Origin: Ligula intestinalis
Lineage: Eukaryota > Platyhelminthes > Cestoda > Diphyllobothriidea > Diphyllobothriidae
Direction of reading: 5' to 3'
NCBI GenBank assembly: GCA_036362985.1
Contig: JAYGXS010000001.1
Span: 43,337,111 to 43,401,110, forward strand
Length of the DNA: 64,000 nt
Shown here: positions 22,101 through 34,100 of the stretch, in pieces
How the letters are laid out: each line of letters starts with the position of its first letter
Numbering within the stretch: the stretch's first letter is position 1
Notes under the pieces: generated by a model
Database searches by the model: none
The model's input: only the letters and a program-made list of their open reading frames with translations
What the model was told of the DNA's origin: nothing
Translations under genes and position numbers: made by a program

Positions 22101-25100
22101 GAAAGGCGCCGTCGTCGGTGCGCTGTGCCAAAACACAATAGACAGTGGGAGGGGGAGGTAAGACGGGGAAGATAATAGTTAACGCAGTGGCAGCAGAAAC
22201 TATGGCAAGTAATGGGCAGGTGAGGGTCCCGCTGTTTTCTTTGAACTAGCAGCAATCCTCTTGATGTGTAGCGAACATGAAGTTTTTATAGGTCCTCAAT
22301 AAGAGCTCATTTCTTACAGGATCAGAAAATCCTTGCACGAAACAAGGTTTTGGATCATGACCCACCCTATCAAATAGCAAAAACCACTGCCTTCACTTAG
22401 GCGAACAAAATCCGGATTGACAATGCCGCAGACGCGGCTGTGTGGCGCGAAGCTGAGCAGAAGACTTGTGATCAGTAATTTTCCCAACCTGTTTGGTTAG
22501 AGGTGTACGCGCGGCTTGTAGAAGGCTTTGGGTAATAAATGAGGTGAATGAAGAAAAAAATAACTGACGAGAAGCCGGCAAGACGAGGGGGTTTGAGCAA
22601 GATTCCAACAACAAAATGTTTCAGCCATAATAACGAGTGCTGGGAAGGAGAAGTGCATGAGAAAGATTCCCTTAAGAGCGTGCTTAAAGGATCAATGCAA
22701 GTTCAGACGCGTAGTGATCGTTTGGATACGTTTTACCCCAGCTGGATCAGCCTCGTCTTCTCTACTTTTTCTAGTCAATCCAAACTAACTTAACTGAAAA
22801 TTGGATTGGATGCGGTGGCTGAAGCCCACATTTAGGAAACGCAACACACAGGGAGAAACCTAAGTACACATGAAGGTTCTGAAAATTAGTCGTAGACGCA
22901 CGCTCTGACCCAGGTACACATAAAACTGAACCATTGGATCAGTATTTCTTTGGAATAGTGCCTTAAGAAACTTTTAAATCATCAAAAGAGTTTCACTGAC
23001 TTGTTGAAAATAATACCTAAAAATGAACCATCTGTATAACCTGTATCCTGGTCTTATTGTCTATAATGAAACCTTATAAGAAAGAAAAGGAAGGGTAGGA
23101 ATTATCGGAAATTGGGTCTGCACCAGCCTAAAGCAAGGGTATAATTAACACACCCATTTACTTTGGAAGAATCGAACTCAACCCGGCAGCATCCCCGAAA
23201 ACAACCTATAGAGGCCATAAGATACAAGGTTCTCCGGCACTCATTCATAGACATTAGATTCGTTACAATGGCACTCATTTCAAAAACTTAAGCATGGATA
23301 GTACCGACCGCAAGAATAAATGGATCTTATTGCAGACTTAACCCCCTAATTTAGGACGCGGAACGTCGACCCCACGATCAAAACCCACGTCTTAAACGGC
23401 ATTTTCATCAGGTTTTAGTGGCTCCGGGGTATTGAACAGAGTGTGATATAAAAGCCCCTGTGATGACAAGGGTTAACAAAAGTGGCAGAGCTATTGGCAT
23501 TCGCCTTCCACGGAAACAGGAACTTTTTGTATTTTACCTAGTAATCAATAAATTTAATTTGAAAGGAACAAAACAACAGAGTCAGGTAAGCTCGGATATG
23601 TTCCGGCAAAATAGTTGGAAATAAATAGCCTTCTTCTTAAAAGGATTTGAAGCTGAAGTGTGGTAAACTAATTGACGTGGAACCGACCTGCTGAAATCAG
23701 GGTAGTAAATGCAGTTCAATAACCTGTCAGCAGCAAACAGAGACTCCTGGAGAAGAAGCCCTGAAGATTGATATGAGAGAGGCAAATGGTCCGATGAACT
23801 ATACCTAACTGACGTAAGTATCCCCATGTAATCCTCCGTTAAGGCACCGACATAACGAATCCAGTGACCGGAGGAGTAAAAAAGGTGGCCAGTATCGGAA
23901 AAAAATATCTCTAAGCACTTACAGAAAAGCAGACGGCTGTTTGCACGTCCTCATCCAGTTCTCGTACGACCGAGATGGGCTGGAAGCGGCTGTGTATGAA
24001 ACGTCTATCATACTTCTGTGAGCAGCGCATGCGCATAGAGCCAGAAAAGGCCTCTCGCATGAAAAGCCTTCGAGTGTAGTCAATGGAAGAGTCCTGTTGG
24101 GGCTCGGGGCATCGATGCGGATGGTAGAGCGAGAATCGCGGGCACACAGATACCGGGTAGGGACACTGGGCATGTTGGTGTAGGAGAAAAGACTCCACAA
24201 TCTTCGAGAGGGACATCTCCGAGTCCGCCGGTGCTGTGGGCTGCTTCATGTATAAGTTGGGCACCCCCGGGCGCTCCAGGCGGTCTCGATACAGCTATGG
24301 ACGGAGGGCGGAAGGGGAAAGCAGGCAAATGAAATATGCAGGGCCTCGTGTGAGAGAGAGGGGGGAGCAGATGCACTGCCCATTTCCTTTTTTGTCGAAG
24401 TAGGCTGAGAATTTTAAATTTGATAAACTGGACAAATCTACAGTAACGAGCCCCGCCATTGCCCTAAATGTAGCCGTACGTTTAAGAAGGCACCCATCAT
24501 CAGAACTCATTCGGCCGACCTTTGTGCCCAACGAGGGAAAATAATGATAGATAATAGCATGTTCTACACCTGCAGATGATGGAGCATAGGCGATAAGAGA
24601 GACCGGAATTGCCATTTCTGGCGTATAAGCCGTCGTCAGCCAGTCATGCCCAATCTCAATTGTGAACCACCCAGGATTCGAATCCGGACTCTTTGTTCAT
24701 GGAATCGAACGCTCTACTAATGAACTGCGGGTCATTACCTTGTCAGTTGTGATTGAGAACATTAATTATGATAAAGCGGTGCTGACCTACCAAGTTACGG
24801 GACATACTAGTCCTGCTGTGCCTTATGGCTAAAGCTAGAGTTCTCAACGGCAGGCGCATAGCGGCTAGTGACACCTGCAGATAATGGGATACCGGAGACC
24901 GGAATGGCCATTTATGGCTTATTAGCCGTTTTACATCCTTCTTTTGGGTCTGTTAATCAAAAATTACCACTCGTTTTCAAATTTATTTATGAACTGGAAG
25001 AAAGGAGTGCAGTACAGGACCGAAGACAGTCATCAATATGCCCTGGACAGTGCACAAGCAGTTGATCCGGCTGACAGAAGAGACACCCAGAAGTGATAGT

Positions 25101-28100
25101 CGCCTACCAGGCAAACGCCAACTTGAATAGCAGCACAGCAGGCCTATCGTTTGCCATCTATGTGGTCAGCCTACCGCATCACAAAACCATGGAGATCCGC
25201 GTTATAAGTCAGTATAGGCCTTTTGGTTTCCCAATACAAGCGAAACGACGAAAGCAAGAAAGCATTTCAGATGTAGGTACAATTGCAGGAACTAGGAGGC
25301 TATTGGGCTGAGGCTTCGGATTATCACTCGAACCCATAGTGAAAGACAAAAATATTCCTTGAGCCCCATCACCGTTATCGATGATCACCTCTGAGGGCAG
25401 TTACCCAAAGGCCAGGCCAGTAAACATTTTGCTTTCGTGGCCTAGCAGTTTCCTTCAACGGTGCCATTGAGCAGCAGATAAGTGCACACTGCTCGCCAAC
25501 AATCCACACGTATAAGTAAGGGTAATAGCAAAGAAGTGTGTACCTTTGGGGTGGACAAAGGGCCACCAGCGGCAGCACGCAGTTTTGTCACACGCAACGT
25601 GGGTGTCGCAGGGGTAGCATCACCTGATGGTCCCAGTGCGGCCGCCGGCGTCGAGTTTTCAGTAGCTAGGGCCTGTGGAGCAGTACTGGAGGAGAAGGGG
25701 TGTGGAGGCGTGGCTCCAATGTCATCATAGAAGGGCAATTGCAACGGCACGGCATGATCCAACTTTAGATTGGCTTCCCGCTGCAAGGCCGCAGCTGCTT
25801 CGTGTAAGCCTGGCGCGGAAGAAGAAAAGAGGACATCTCTTCGTTTAATTGTAAATCTCACAAAAGTAAAAACCTGCCATTGGAACCCACGTACGGAAGA
25901 TTGAGTACCTTGCGGAATGCCAGCAGAAATTCCGAGGCGTACTTTCGCATGGAAATAGGGTTGTAATATTGATTATCATGTAGCCTAATCTCAACGCATA
26001 TCAGTCGCGTAGCAGTGCCGGCTTCTGAACGGGCTTCGTTCCAGCGACTGCCTGCAAAACCTACACTCGTTAAGTTAAGGACTATATACACAGTGTGAAT
26101 ACATACCACTGAGTTTCGATGCGCCTATAAATCTATTAAGTTCATATCAGATAACGAATTCTTGGAGGTATGCACTTTTAAGAACGTGTATCTTTCGGTC
26201 TTAAAAAAGTTTTTGATTATGGGATCTTTTGGAACCATAAAATGACCACTAATAAAGCATCGAATCTATACACGTAGTAATGCTGCTTATAAAGTAAACA
26301 GCAGAGTTCACATCCATTTTATACTTTCTCAAGTTCGCAAAAGTCAGAATTACGGGATAGGGAGCATAGATCATGTTGCACTCACCAGAATGAGCACAAC
26401 ATAATCTGTGATTTTAAACTTTTATGAGGACTGTGTGACGTCTTCCTCAAAGCGTGGAGAAATTGGGATTTTCTCAGGGGAATGTTTGCAGTTATGAAAC
26501 CCTAAATGCAAATGTAATAGCGGGTCGGATTCAGAATTATTCTGAAATAATAAAAAAACATTTTAAAACCGGAAGATTCTCTTTCCTCAAGTATAAGATG
26601 CGAAAAAGACGTGAATTGCTACCCAACCAGTACGGACAGAAATGCTTTTATGAGGTTTCTTAGAAAATGAATTTGAATGTGAACATCGAAGATCAATGTA
26701 TTTAAATGTACTACTTAAATGTATATTTGTCACAGTGTAGGTCTTGCAGGCGGTCGGAAAGAAGTCAGTTCAAAACCCAGCATTATGACGTGACCCAAAT
26801 ATTTGGGAATTATGCTACAATATAATAAATACGACAACCTACTTAAATAACATTTTCAAAATGAAAACGCATCTTAGAAACTTGGTCCACATTTCACGAG
26901 ATAACACACGTACTGTATCATTGCACTTAAGCATATAGACATGAAAAAAACCACTAGAGATACTAGTCAGTCAGGAAGAAAGACAGCTGTTTACCCTTTG
27001 CTTGTAAATGACGCCATATCAATTCTAAAAGCTCCTCCTGATCCCACTGGATACGCGTCTTTGCGACGATGACGGCACGACGAACGCGATCCAATGACAT
27101 GTCCGTGGCCGTTATCCCGTCCGAGAGAGATCCTAGGACCAAACGGATCAGGAGAGTCGCGTAACGGCAGAATTCGGCATGTTCCACCAACCGATCCGGC
27201 AGAATAGGTTCCTTCATTAATACTAAAAATGCGGCCAAAAACGCAGCTCGAATAAATAATAAGCGTAAAAAATGAACGCGGTAAAAAAATTGTTAGATTG
27301 GATATTAGCTGAGCATACAAGATAAGGCATAATGCGAAAACGGCGAAATTAAAAAAATACTTTTCGTCCAGACGAAAAGGAGTTTAAGGGGGCGGGGGAG
27401 GGGGCAAAAAGTAAGGCTGAGAATAGGAGCAAGCAACAGACACCATTCTAGCACCATATAGTTCAGTAGTGTCAAAGAAACTGATTTCGAAGACAGTTGA
27501 GCATGGAAAGAGCCCGTGAAAAAATCACTGCGTACATTGGAGAGAACCCTTGGTGAAGAGTGGCAGCTTAGCCAGCATGGTGCGAACTTCCTCAGACCGA
27601 GCGAGTCCAACCAAACCGCGACAGGCCAGGGTGCGAACACTGTCAGCTTCGGATATGGGTTGTTTCACGTCCAACTGCTGTAACAGCAGCATTAGACCGT
27701 GTTGTCGGCGGGCCACACTCCAAAGGCGCATCTGATGATGAAGCAGGGGATGACGAAGGGGTTCCACCGCAGAAGGACCACGAACGCCAGTTTGACGAGG
27801 GGTAGGAGATGCCATTGCAGAACTTTCTGATGCAGGAACGGCAGACAGTGGGGTTGGGGGTGCCTGAGAGCCGGCGGCGACTTGCTTTGCTGGTGTTTCG
27901 TAACTGGGGGCCAGTATGCTGTCAAGCCGACGTTTACGCGCACTTCCGGGTGCACGAGATCCCGTCGTTGGGCGAGTAAATGACTAGAAAAGGAAAAATA
28001 TGTTTTTCAGGTGAGCTTAAGTAAATTCCGAAAGGTTATGAATGACTACAACAAACAGCACTGAATTGGGGAGTTGCGAAATTATCTTAGTACTGTGGTA

Positions 28101-31100
28101 GATGTGCGCTCAGCGATCGGTTACGGAACTCACCTGGCTCTTTGTGCCTTTGGGCTTGCTCTTGAGCCCCACCAGCAGCCGCACAAGGGTTTTATCTTAG
28201 TACGGTTTCATCAGGTGTGGGGGACATGAGATGAGAATCCATTCCCCCTATAGGCCCTTGTATCAATATTAATACAATTATCAAAAGACTTGGAACCTAA
28301 GGCTACTGAGTAAAAGACTAGCAAAATTGCTACTCCGAACAGCAAGCCGACCTACATTGCATTAGACTAAAAAAGGCTGATAGCGATGAAATGATATTTG
28401 CAAACAAAACCTACTAACAAGTTATAAGTAGACAGTTTGTTTAGTATTTAATTAGTTTATAGATGGTAACCACCTAAAATGGAATTCAAAAGTACCTTGG
28501 CTGGTCCGAATGGAGATTCTGGAACAGACGACGGAAGGTTTTCCTGTAAGGGCAAGGTTGCACCTGTGGATAACACACTGCTAGCCAGTACCGGCTGATC
28601 CGGGTGCTCACGATCACTAATTGGTCGGTAAACTAGCGTGCAAATGAAAGACAAGATCGCCTTTTGCACGCCTACATCCCAATTGTCGTCGTCACGGGGC
28701 AGCGTGAAGAGCATACTACAAAAAGGAGCACATTTGCTTGCATCAGCTTGAGATTATGCACAATTACTGTCACAGAAGCATATGTACTAACCAAAAACAT
28801 TACAAGTCCAAGAATTGAGGACATGCCACCGATGTCACTAAAGTCAAAGTATGCCTAAATAAAAATACTAACGTCTACAAGGTAAAAAACCGATAAGGCA
28901 ACAAAAATTCAATCAAGTATTCAAATTTACGTCACATGCTAAGAACGTAATTAGTCTGCGTCACAAGTCCACGAGAAAACTAGAAAAATAAGCTGGTAAA
29001 AGATACAACTACGAACGTCCTAATTGTGAAGCGAGATAGTGACACAGTGAAAAGACTCACAGCAGGCCATTGACGCGCTCGTCGGAAGTTGAGTCTTCAT
29101 TGTGACCATCAATTTCTAGATTTTCGAACCGTGCTGGACCGTTAGCTCGGCGAGGGTTTCGACGCGAAGAAACCAGTCCGGTTGTGTCTGGTCCCTCAGT
29201 ACTCTGTCCCATTGTGGCCGCTGGAGGTGTCAAGCTGGTGGTGGGCATAGTGGCGCGCGGGTTGGCACGTGGCTGGCGCTGCTGATTCGCTGTGCCGCGA
29301 TGGCGTACCGGCCCGAAGAGCAGATCAATCAACTGAACAGGATCTGCGTTATGGTTCCCGCGAACGATGACGCGAGGGAAGGTTATGATGTCATCCTCAT
29401 CGTCCAAATCCTGCTCCTCCTCGTCTGCATCTTCACCCTCGTCACGTCGCCGGCGGCGATGCAAATTTGAGTTACGACTGGCCGTCTCCGCGTTTAGAAT
29501 GCTAAACTGACCGTCTGGGTAACAGTAGACATCAGAGGCTACAATGGTCTCTGCTAAGCTGTAGGAGAGAGACATAATGTTGAGAATGTCTACTGCGAGG
29601 CGTGTGCACTCGCTGCGGCCTGGCCAATTGGCATGGGCGTAAACATTGCGCGCAATGATACGGTAGAGGAGGGGGATGGCTCCGAGGTCAGCCAACTCCT
29701 GGATCGGCGCGAAGACAGTGTTTGGACGCATGCGGAAAACAAGTAAGGCCAGAAGGCGGTTCATCTGCTCGGTAGAGTAATTGATTAGCTAAAGATAAGA
29801 GAGAGAGAGAGAGAAGCAGGTGTAATAAGTCGCAGGCACAACGGTCGCCGTGCAGTAGCTGAGCGAAGTTGCAAACCTACCCGGTTGCCGGCAGCGGCTA
29901 CAATGCGCGGCGGTTCATCGAATATGCCCGCCAAACTGGGATCGACTGTGTCCATCCAGAGGAGGAGACTGATATCCAGGAAACGACGGATGGTGAGAAG
30001 GCTGGCTCGCACAACATGCCAGGAAGTGGAGTCCTTTTGCACACTGGGCTCATCCTCAGTAAGACGAATGGGCAGAACGCAAAGCTGCATAGAGAAGACA
30101 GAAGGCAGAACATGTCTCAAAATTACATTCACTAGGAGTCCCAAATGTGCGTCACTACCAACATGCTGGATATAGGTGTTGAAGAAAAAGTTTTAACGGT
30201 GAAAGAAGGCAACGTGAACTCTATTGGCCCTGAAGGTGGCAGACCTCTGTTGATGACAAACTTTAAGGACTGCCTCAATGAGATGTGACTCGCAATGAAA
30301 TGACAATAGATTTCGACCAGGCATTCAATACGTTACAGGTAATATGTTTTCTCAACGGCAGGCGCATACAGTACGTGACCTAACGCATGGAAAGTCATGA
30401 TCGTAATTTAAGTTGACAGTTTGGCGTAGATTTGATGCTCAGGAAGTCATTTAGTAAAAAAACACTGCATGTCCGGTTCATTCTATTTAAAGAAAACAGA
30501 TATGACTTTGACGAAGCTAGAAGAAGCCGGATTTCAAACAAGTTTTCTATGCTAGGACATAACCAAACCTTTCATTTTTGTGCATTGTACTTAAATCGGG
30601 CAGAAGATTAGGCATTTTCGCAAAGTCTTAACATAAATTTAGTTCCATACTGCAATTTGAGCGGTGAACAGGTTCCAACATGAATTCACAAGGGCTCGGT
30701 TACCGAACTTAAAGTTGTAAAAAATGGCTACGTTATAACTACCATAAAAATAGAACAGCTTATAATAGATCATTTCAACAGAATGGAGGCACAACTACGT
30801 ACAGAAGATTACCTAAATTTAATAGTCACTGACTGGCCTATTAAAATGTAAGCTTGTGAAAGATTTTATTTCTGTGACGTCTGTGCCTGCGCAATCAAGC
30901 TAAACCCTGTTTGCCTCAGACCAACGCATTTCAACCAGTGTAGAAGAAGAAAAAACAGGAAGCTCTCGTGAAATAATGCTGGAATATATATATTCACTCA
31001 GAAATGTGCGAACACCGATCGAATAGGCTACCGAACTAAACAAAGTTCATATGGTGGTCAGAGGTCCCCAACGGGTGACCGCCTGCCAGGCCGATTCCGG

Positions 31101-34100
31101 CCAAGTCATAACAGCAGTAAGGGGGGTATGACAGCATTTGGGGGTAACTTGATACAGAACTGTTTCGGGCTTATTAGCCTTCATCGGAAACCAGTGGTGG
31201 ACCAACTGCGCCGTCTGTGAGTGCGTTTGTTTGTGTCGTCCGACCAGCTGGTGTTCAGGGTTATGCTTGGCTGATGAAGGCTAATAAGCCCGAAACAGTT
31301 CTGTATCAAGTTACCCCCCAAATGCTGTCATACCCCCCTTACTGCTATTATGACTTGGCCGGAATCGGCATGGCAGGCGGTCACCCGTTGGGCACCTCTG
31401 ACCACCACATGAACTTTGTTTAGTTCGGAAGCCTATTCGATCGGTGTTTGCACATTTATGAGTGAATATATACATATATTCGAACTGTAGGCTGTTTGGT
31501 TACGACCATACTTTGCACTGCACGTAAGATGGAAAAGCATGCCTCCGGAAAATGCACAAAAAGGTCATTCTTAAATGTAACTTTAAGTAGGGCACTTTTC
31601 GTAAGTTTTTTGCACGGATAGAATTTCTGTATATTCAATAACTTAGGTTTAATCAGTTGCACGTTTCGAAATTTTCCACTTTTCTAAAAAATGAGTATTT
31701 CTAAACAAGGTAGCATTAATTTATAAAGCGTAATATGCCTCCTTTTTAAGGGCAATCGTTCATTTACTTTGGGGACGTAATGTGGCCCGATTTTGCGTAA
31801 CAGAGATGGTTTTGTGAAGTTCGTGAGCTTCCATGGATTAGGTAATCTACTGTTATTATTTACCATACTGACAGCACAGGGAGTAAAAAAAGCCCAGACA
31901 CGCGTGTTGAGCCGACCTTGTGTCACTGCCTGAGGCAGCTACGAGGGCTGAGGCTCATCAGTAGGTCCCCCAGCATTCCCCGTGTGTTATCTGGCATATG
32001 AGCACCAGATTGTATTCTGTCTTGTTCAATTTCAGAGGATACAATTGCGAGAACTTGAAGTAAATCGTTCGGAACAGACCTTTTCAGACTAGATTAAAAT
32101 ACCCTTCCTCAAATTAAATGAAAATAGATAAACTATGCGCGTTGGTAGAAAAAACAGTGCGGTTGTCAGGACAGGGGGAGGATAAATTGGAGTTAAAAGT
32201 CACCGATAGTTGCTAATCCAACAGCCTGCAGCTTATAACCTGTCTCGGATACCAGTTCCCCACAATGGTGATAAGATTTTTGACCCCGATTACCTCTCCC
32301 ACCCCCCTCTCCACCTACCCTGACAGCCGCACTATTTTTCTACCAACCCGTATGATTTATTTGGTTAATTACGATATAAATGTACAGGTCTGATGAGGAT
32401 TTATCGAAAACAAACGGATGTTCGCCAATTCATCGTCCGAAATTTTCAATGGGAATTTTCGAAAATTCGAAAGTAGATAAGTTGACAACAGAGCTTTGAG
32501 AGATGGACCCGAAGTGCTCGGCAAAAGATTAGTGTGCTGGTAATAGACGCAAAGTTGGGTCAAACCTACCGCATTGTAGAGGTAGCGCAAACCCTGGTGC
32601 TCCCGAAACAGCTCAAATGTGGCTCCGTAACACAGAGCGATGCTGAGGAAGTAAAGGGAGTAACAGCGCGCAGAGGGATGAGCACATTCTATTAGCCACA
32701 ATGAGTACATGATGAGGTTGTGGAGAATGGGAGACGGCAGTTGACAAACCTAAAGGAAAAAAATATACACAAAAGAATGAAAAAAAAGTTGTATATTATG
32801 CTAGTCATATTGTCAGCGAGCCTTTTAGCAAGTACCTAGGCTGTTAGTAAGGTAAGTTACAACGTCAATCCTACGATTTGCTACTATAGAACCAAAGGGG
32901 GTATTTGAGTTATTACGGCTGCTTTCTGACATAGGATTTGACCTCGATGGGTGAATACAATGACCGTCTCATAAATGAAAATTTAGAGGACATAAACAAT
33001 ACGAACACACCTAGATCGACTAGTTCAAAGGTTAAGACGCAGGAGGCAGCAGGCGTAAGGGTGATGGGGACAGTAATTGCCAAGAGTGCCGGAGGGCACG
33101 CTCAGTAAACTATTGTTATCAATATCTGCTGTTGCCTGGCGTTGGGTATGGCCAATGCTTCAAGTCAGGACGAAAGGCCCGGTATGGCTTCGATGTTCAG
33201 TAGTGCATCCACTAAAACGATGACATGACCAATCCCCCAGGCGATGTCGCACTAAGTTAAAACGCAAACCATTGAGAAGGACTAGACGCAATCGCCTGAC
33301 GTTTCGGATTCATGTTCAAATTTATTAACAAAGACAGTATCGGGGAGTTTCGTTATTTCGAGGATGCAGTTGCACACCTAGAAAAATAAAGGGTTACCCC
33401 CTGTATGGAGGATGATTGCACTCTGGTGCGATAATGGTTTGATGGCCCGCATTCAGGTAGATGATAATGGATGAAATTTTATCACCCGTGTTGGATTTTA
33501 GCGTGATGATTACATGGCCTCTAGGCTCACTGGCACTGGAATTGGAAAAGGTATTCGCATGGGCGAAGCATGTATCCGAAATATCAGGCAGTGATCGTCT
33601 GTTCAATTACTTCTTTTATCGGCAAAACGAAGCATTCTCGGCGACGGGAAATGAGCCGGTATTGATGGAATGGAACCTACACGCAGCTGGTACACATACG
33701 CTTTGATAAAAGAAGGCTTGCCACGCCACGCCACGCCACGCCACGCCACGCCACGCCACGAGTGAAACATTAAAATTAGTAAGGGTGTTCAAAAGGTAAT
33801 TCTATCAACTTACCCGCTCCATGGCGTCCTCGAAGTAGGCTGTATAGTAGAGCACAACGCTGACTGCTGTTGCAGCGACCGATGGTCTGGGCACCTGTAG
33901 GACTAGCTCCAGTCCCCGGGACTCGACGAAGTCCAGATGGATACAACGATGACAGAGGAGATTTGCCAACAAACGCAGGGCTTCAAAGGTCAGCCGAATG
34001 TCTCGGGCAGAGGAATCGGCTTCAAGGAATTTGTAGACATAGCGCAAGACGCCACCGTCATACATGTAGGGCATCATCTGTACAGGAGGAGATAAAAACT

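Larger units (their letters stand above)
24295..25543 (-). other. DCAF1 intron 13
   Basis: About 1.25 kb between exons 13 and 14. It contains a tRNA-like sequence (24663-24735, minus) sandwiched between two related hammerhead-like units (24568-24655 and 24868-24940). Confidence 0.75.
30982..31481. mobile_element. Palindromic (foldback) element carrying hammerhead sequences, in DCAF1 intron 7
   Basis: Left arm 30982-31185 and right arm 31273-31481 are reverse complements over about 205 bp with roughly one mismatch per 15-20 bases; the spacer is 87 bp. Both arms contain the hammerhead sequence at their inner end. The left arm stops within the core, the right arm keeps it whole. The arrangement looks like two copies of a non-autonomous Penelope-like or retrozyme-like unit joined head to head, which is inference. 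No open frame encodes a protein. Confidence 0.85.
30085..32569 (-). other. DCAF1 intron 7 (about 2.5 kb)
   Basis: Flanked by matching phase-0 splice sites of exons 7 and 8. It contains the 500-bp inverted repeat with hammerhead sequences at 30982-31481. A 19-bp phrase TCTCAACGGCAGGCGCATA at 30352 also occurs at 24842 in another intron. Otherwise AT-rich with no coding sequence I trust. Confidence 0.8.

Noticed and set aside
32383..32535. Minus frame with SDDELANIR after DCAF1 exon 7, resembling human SDDEIFASR
   Set aside because: It would require a 33-bp intron and leads to no phase-compatible next exon, while exon 8 at 29881-30084 joins exon 7 in phase and covers the same homologous segment.
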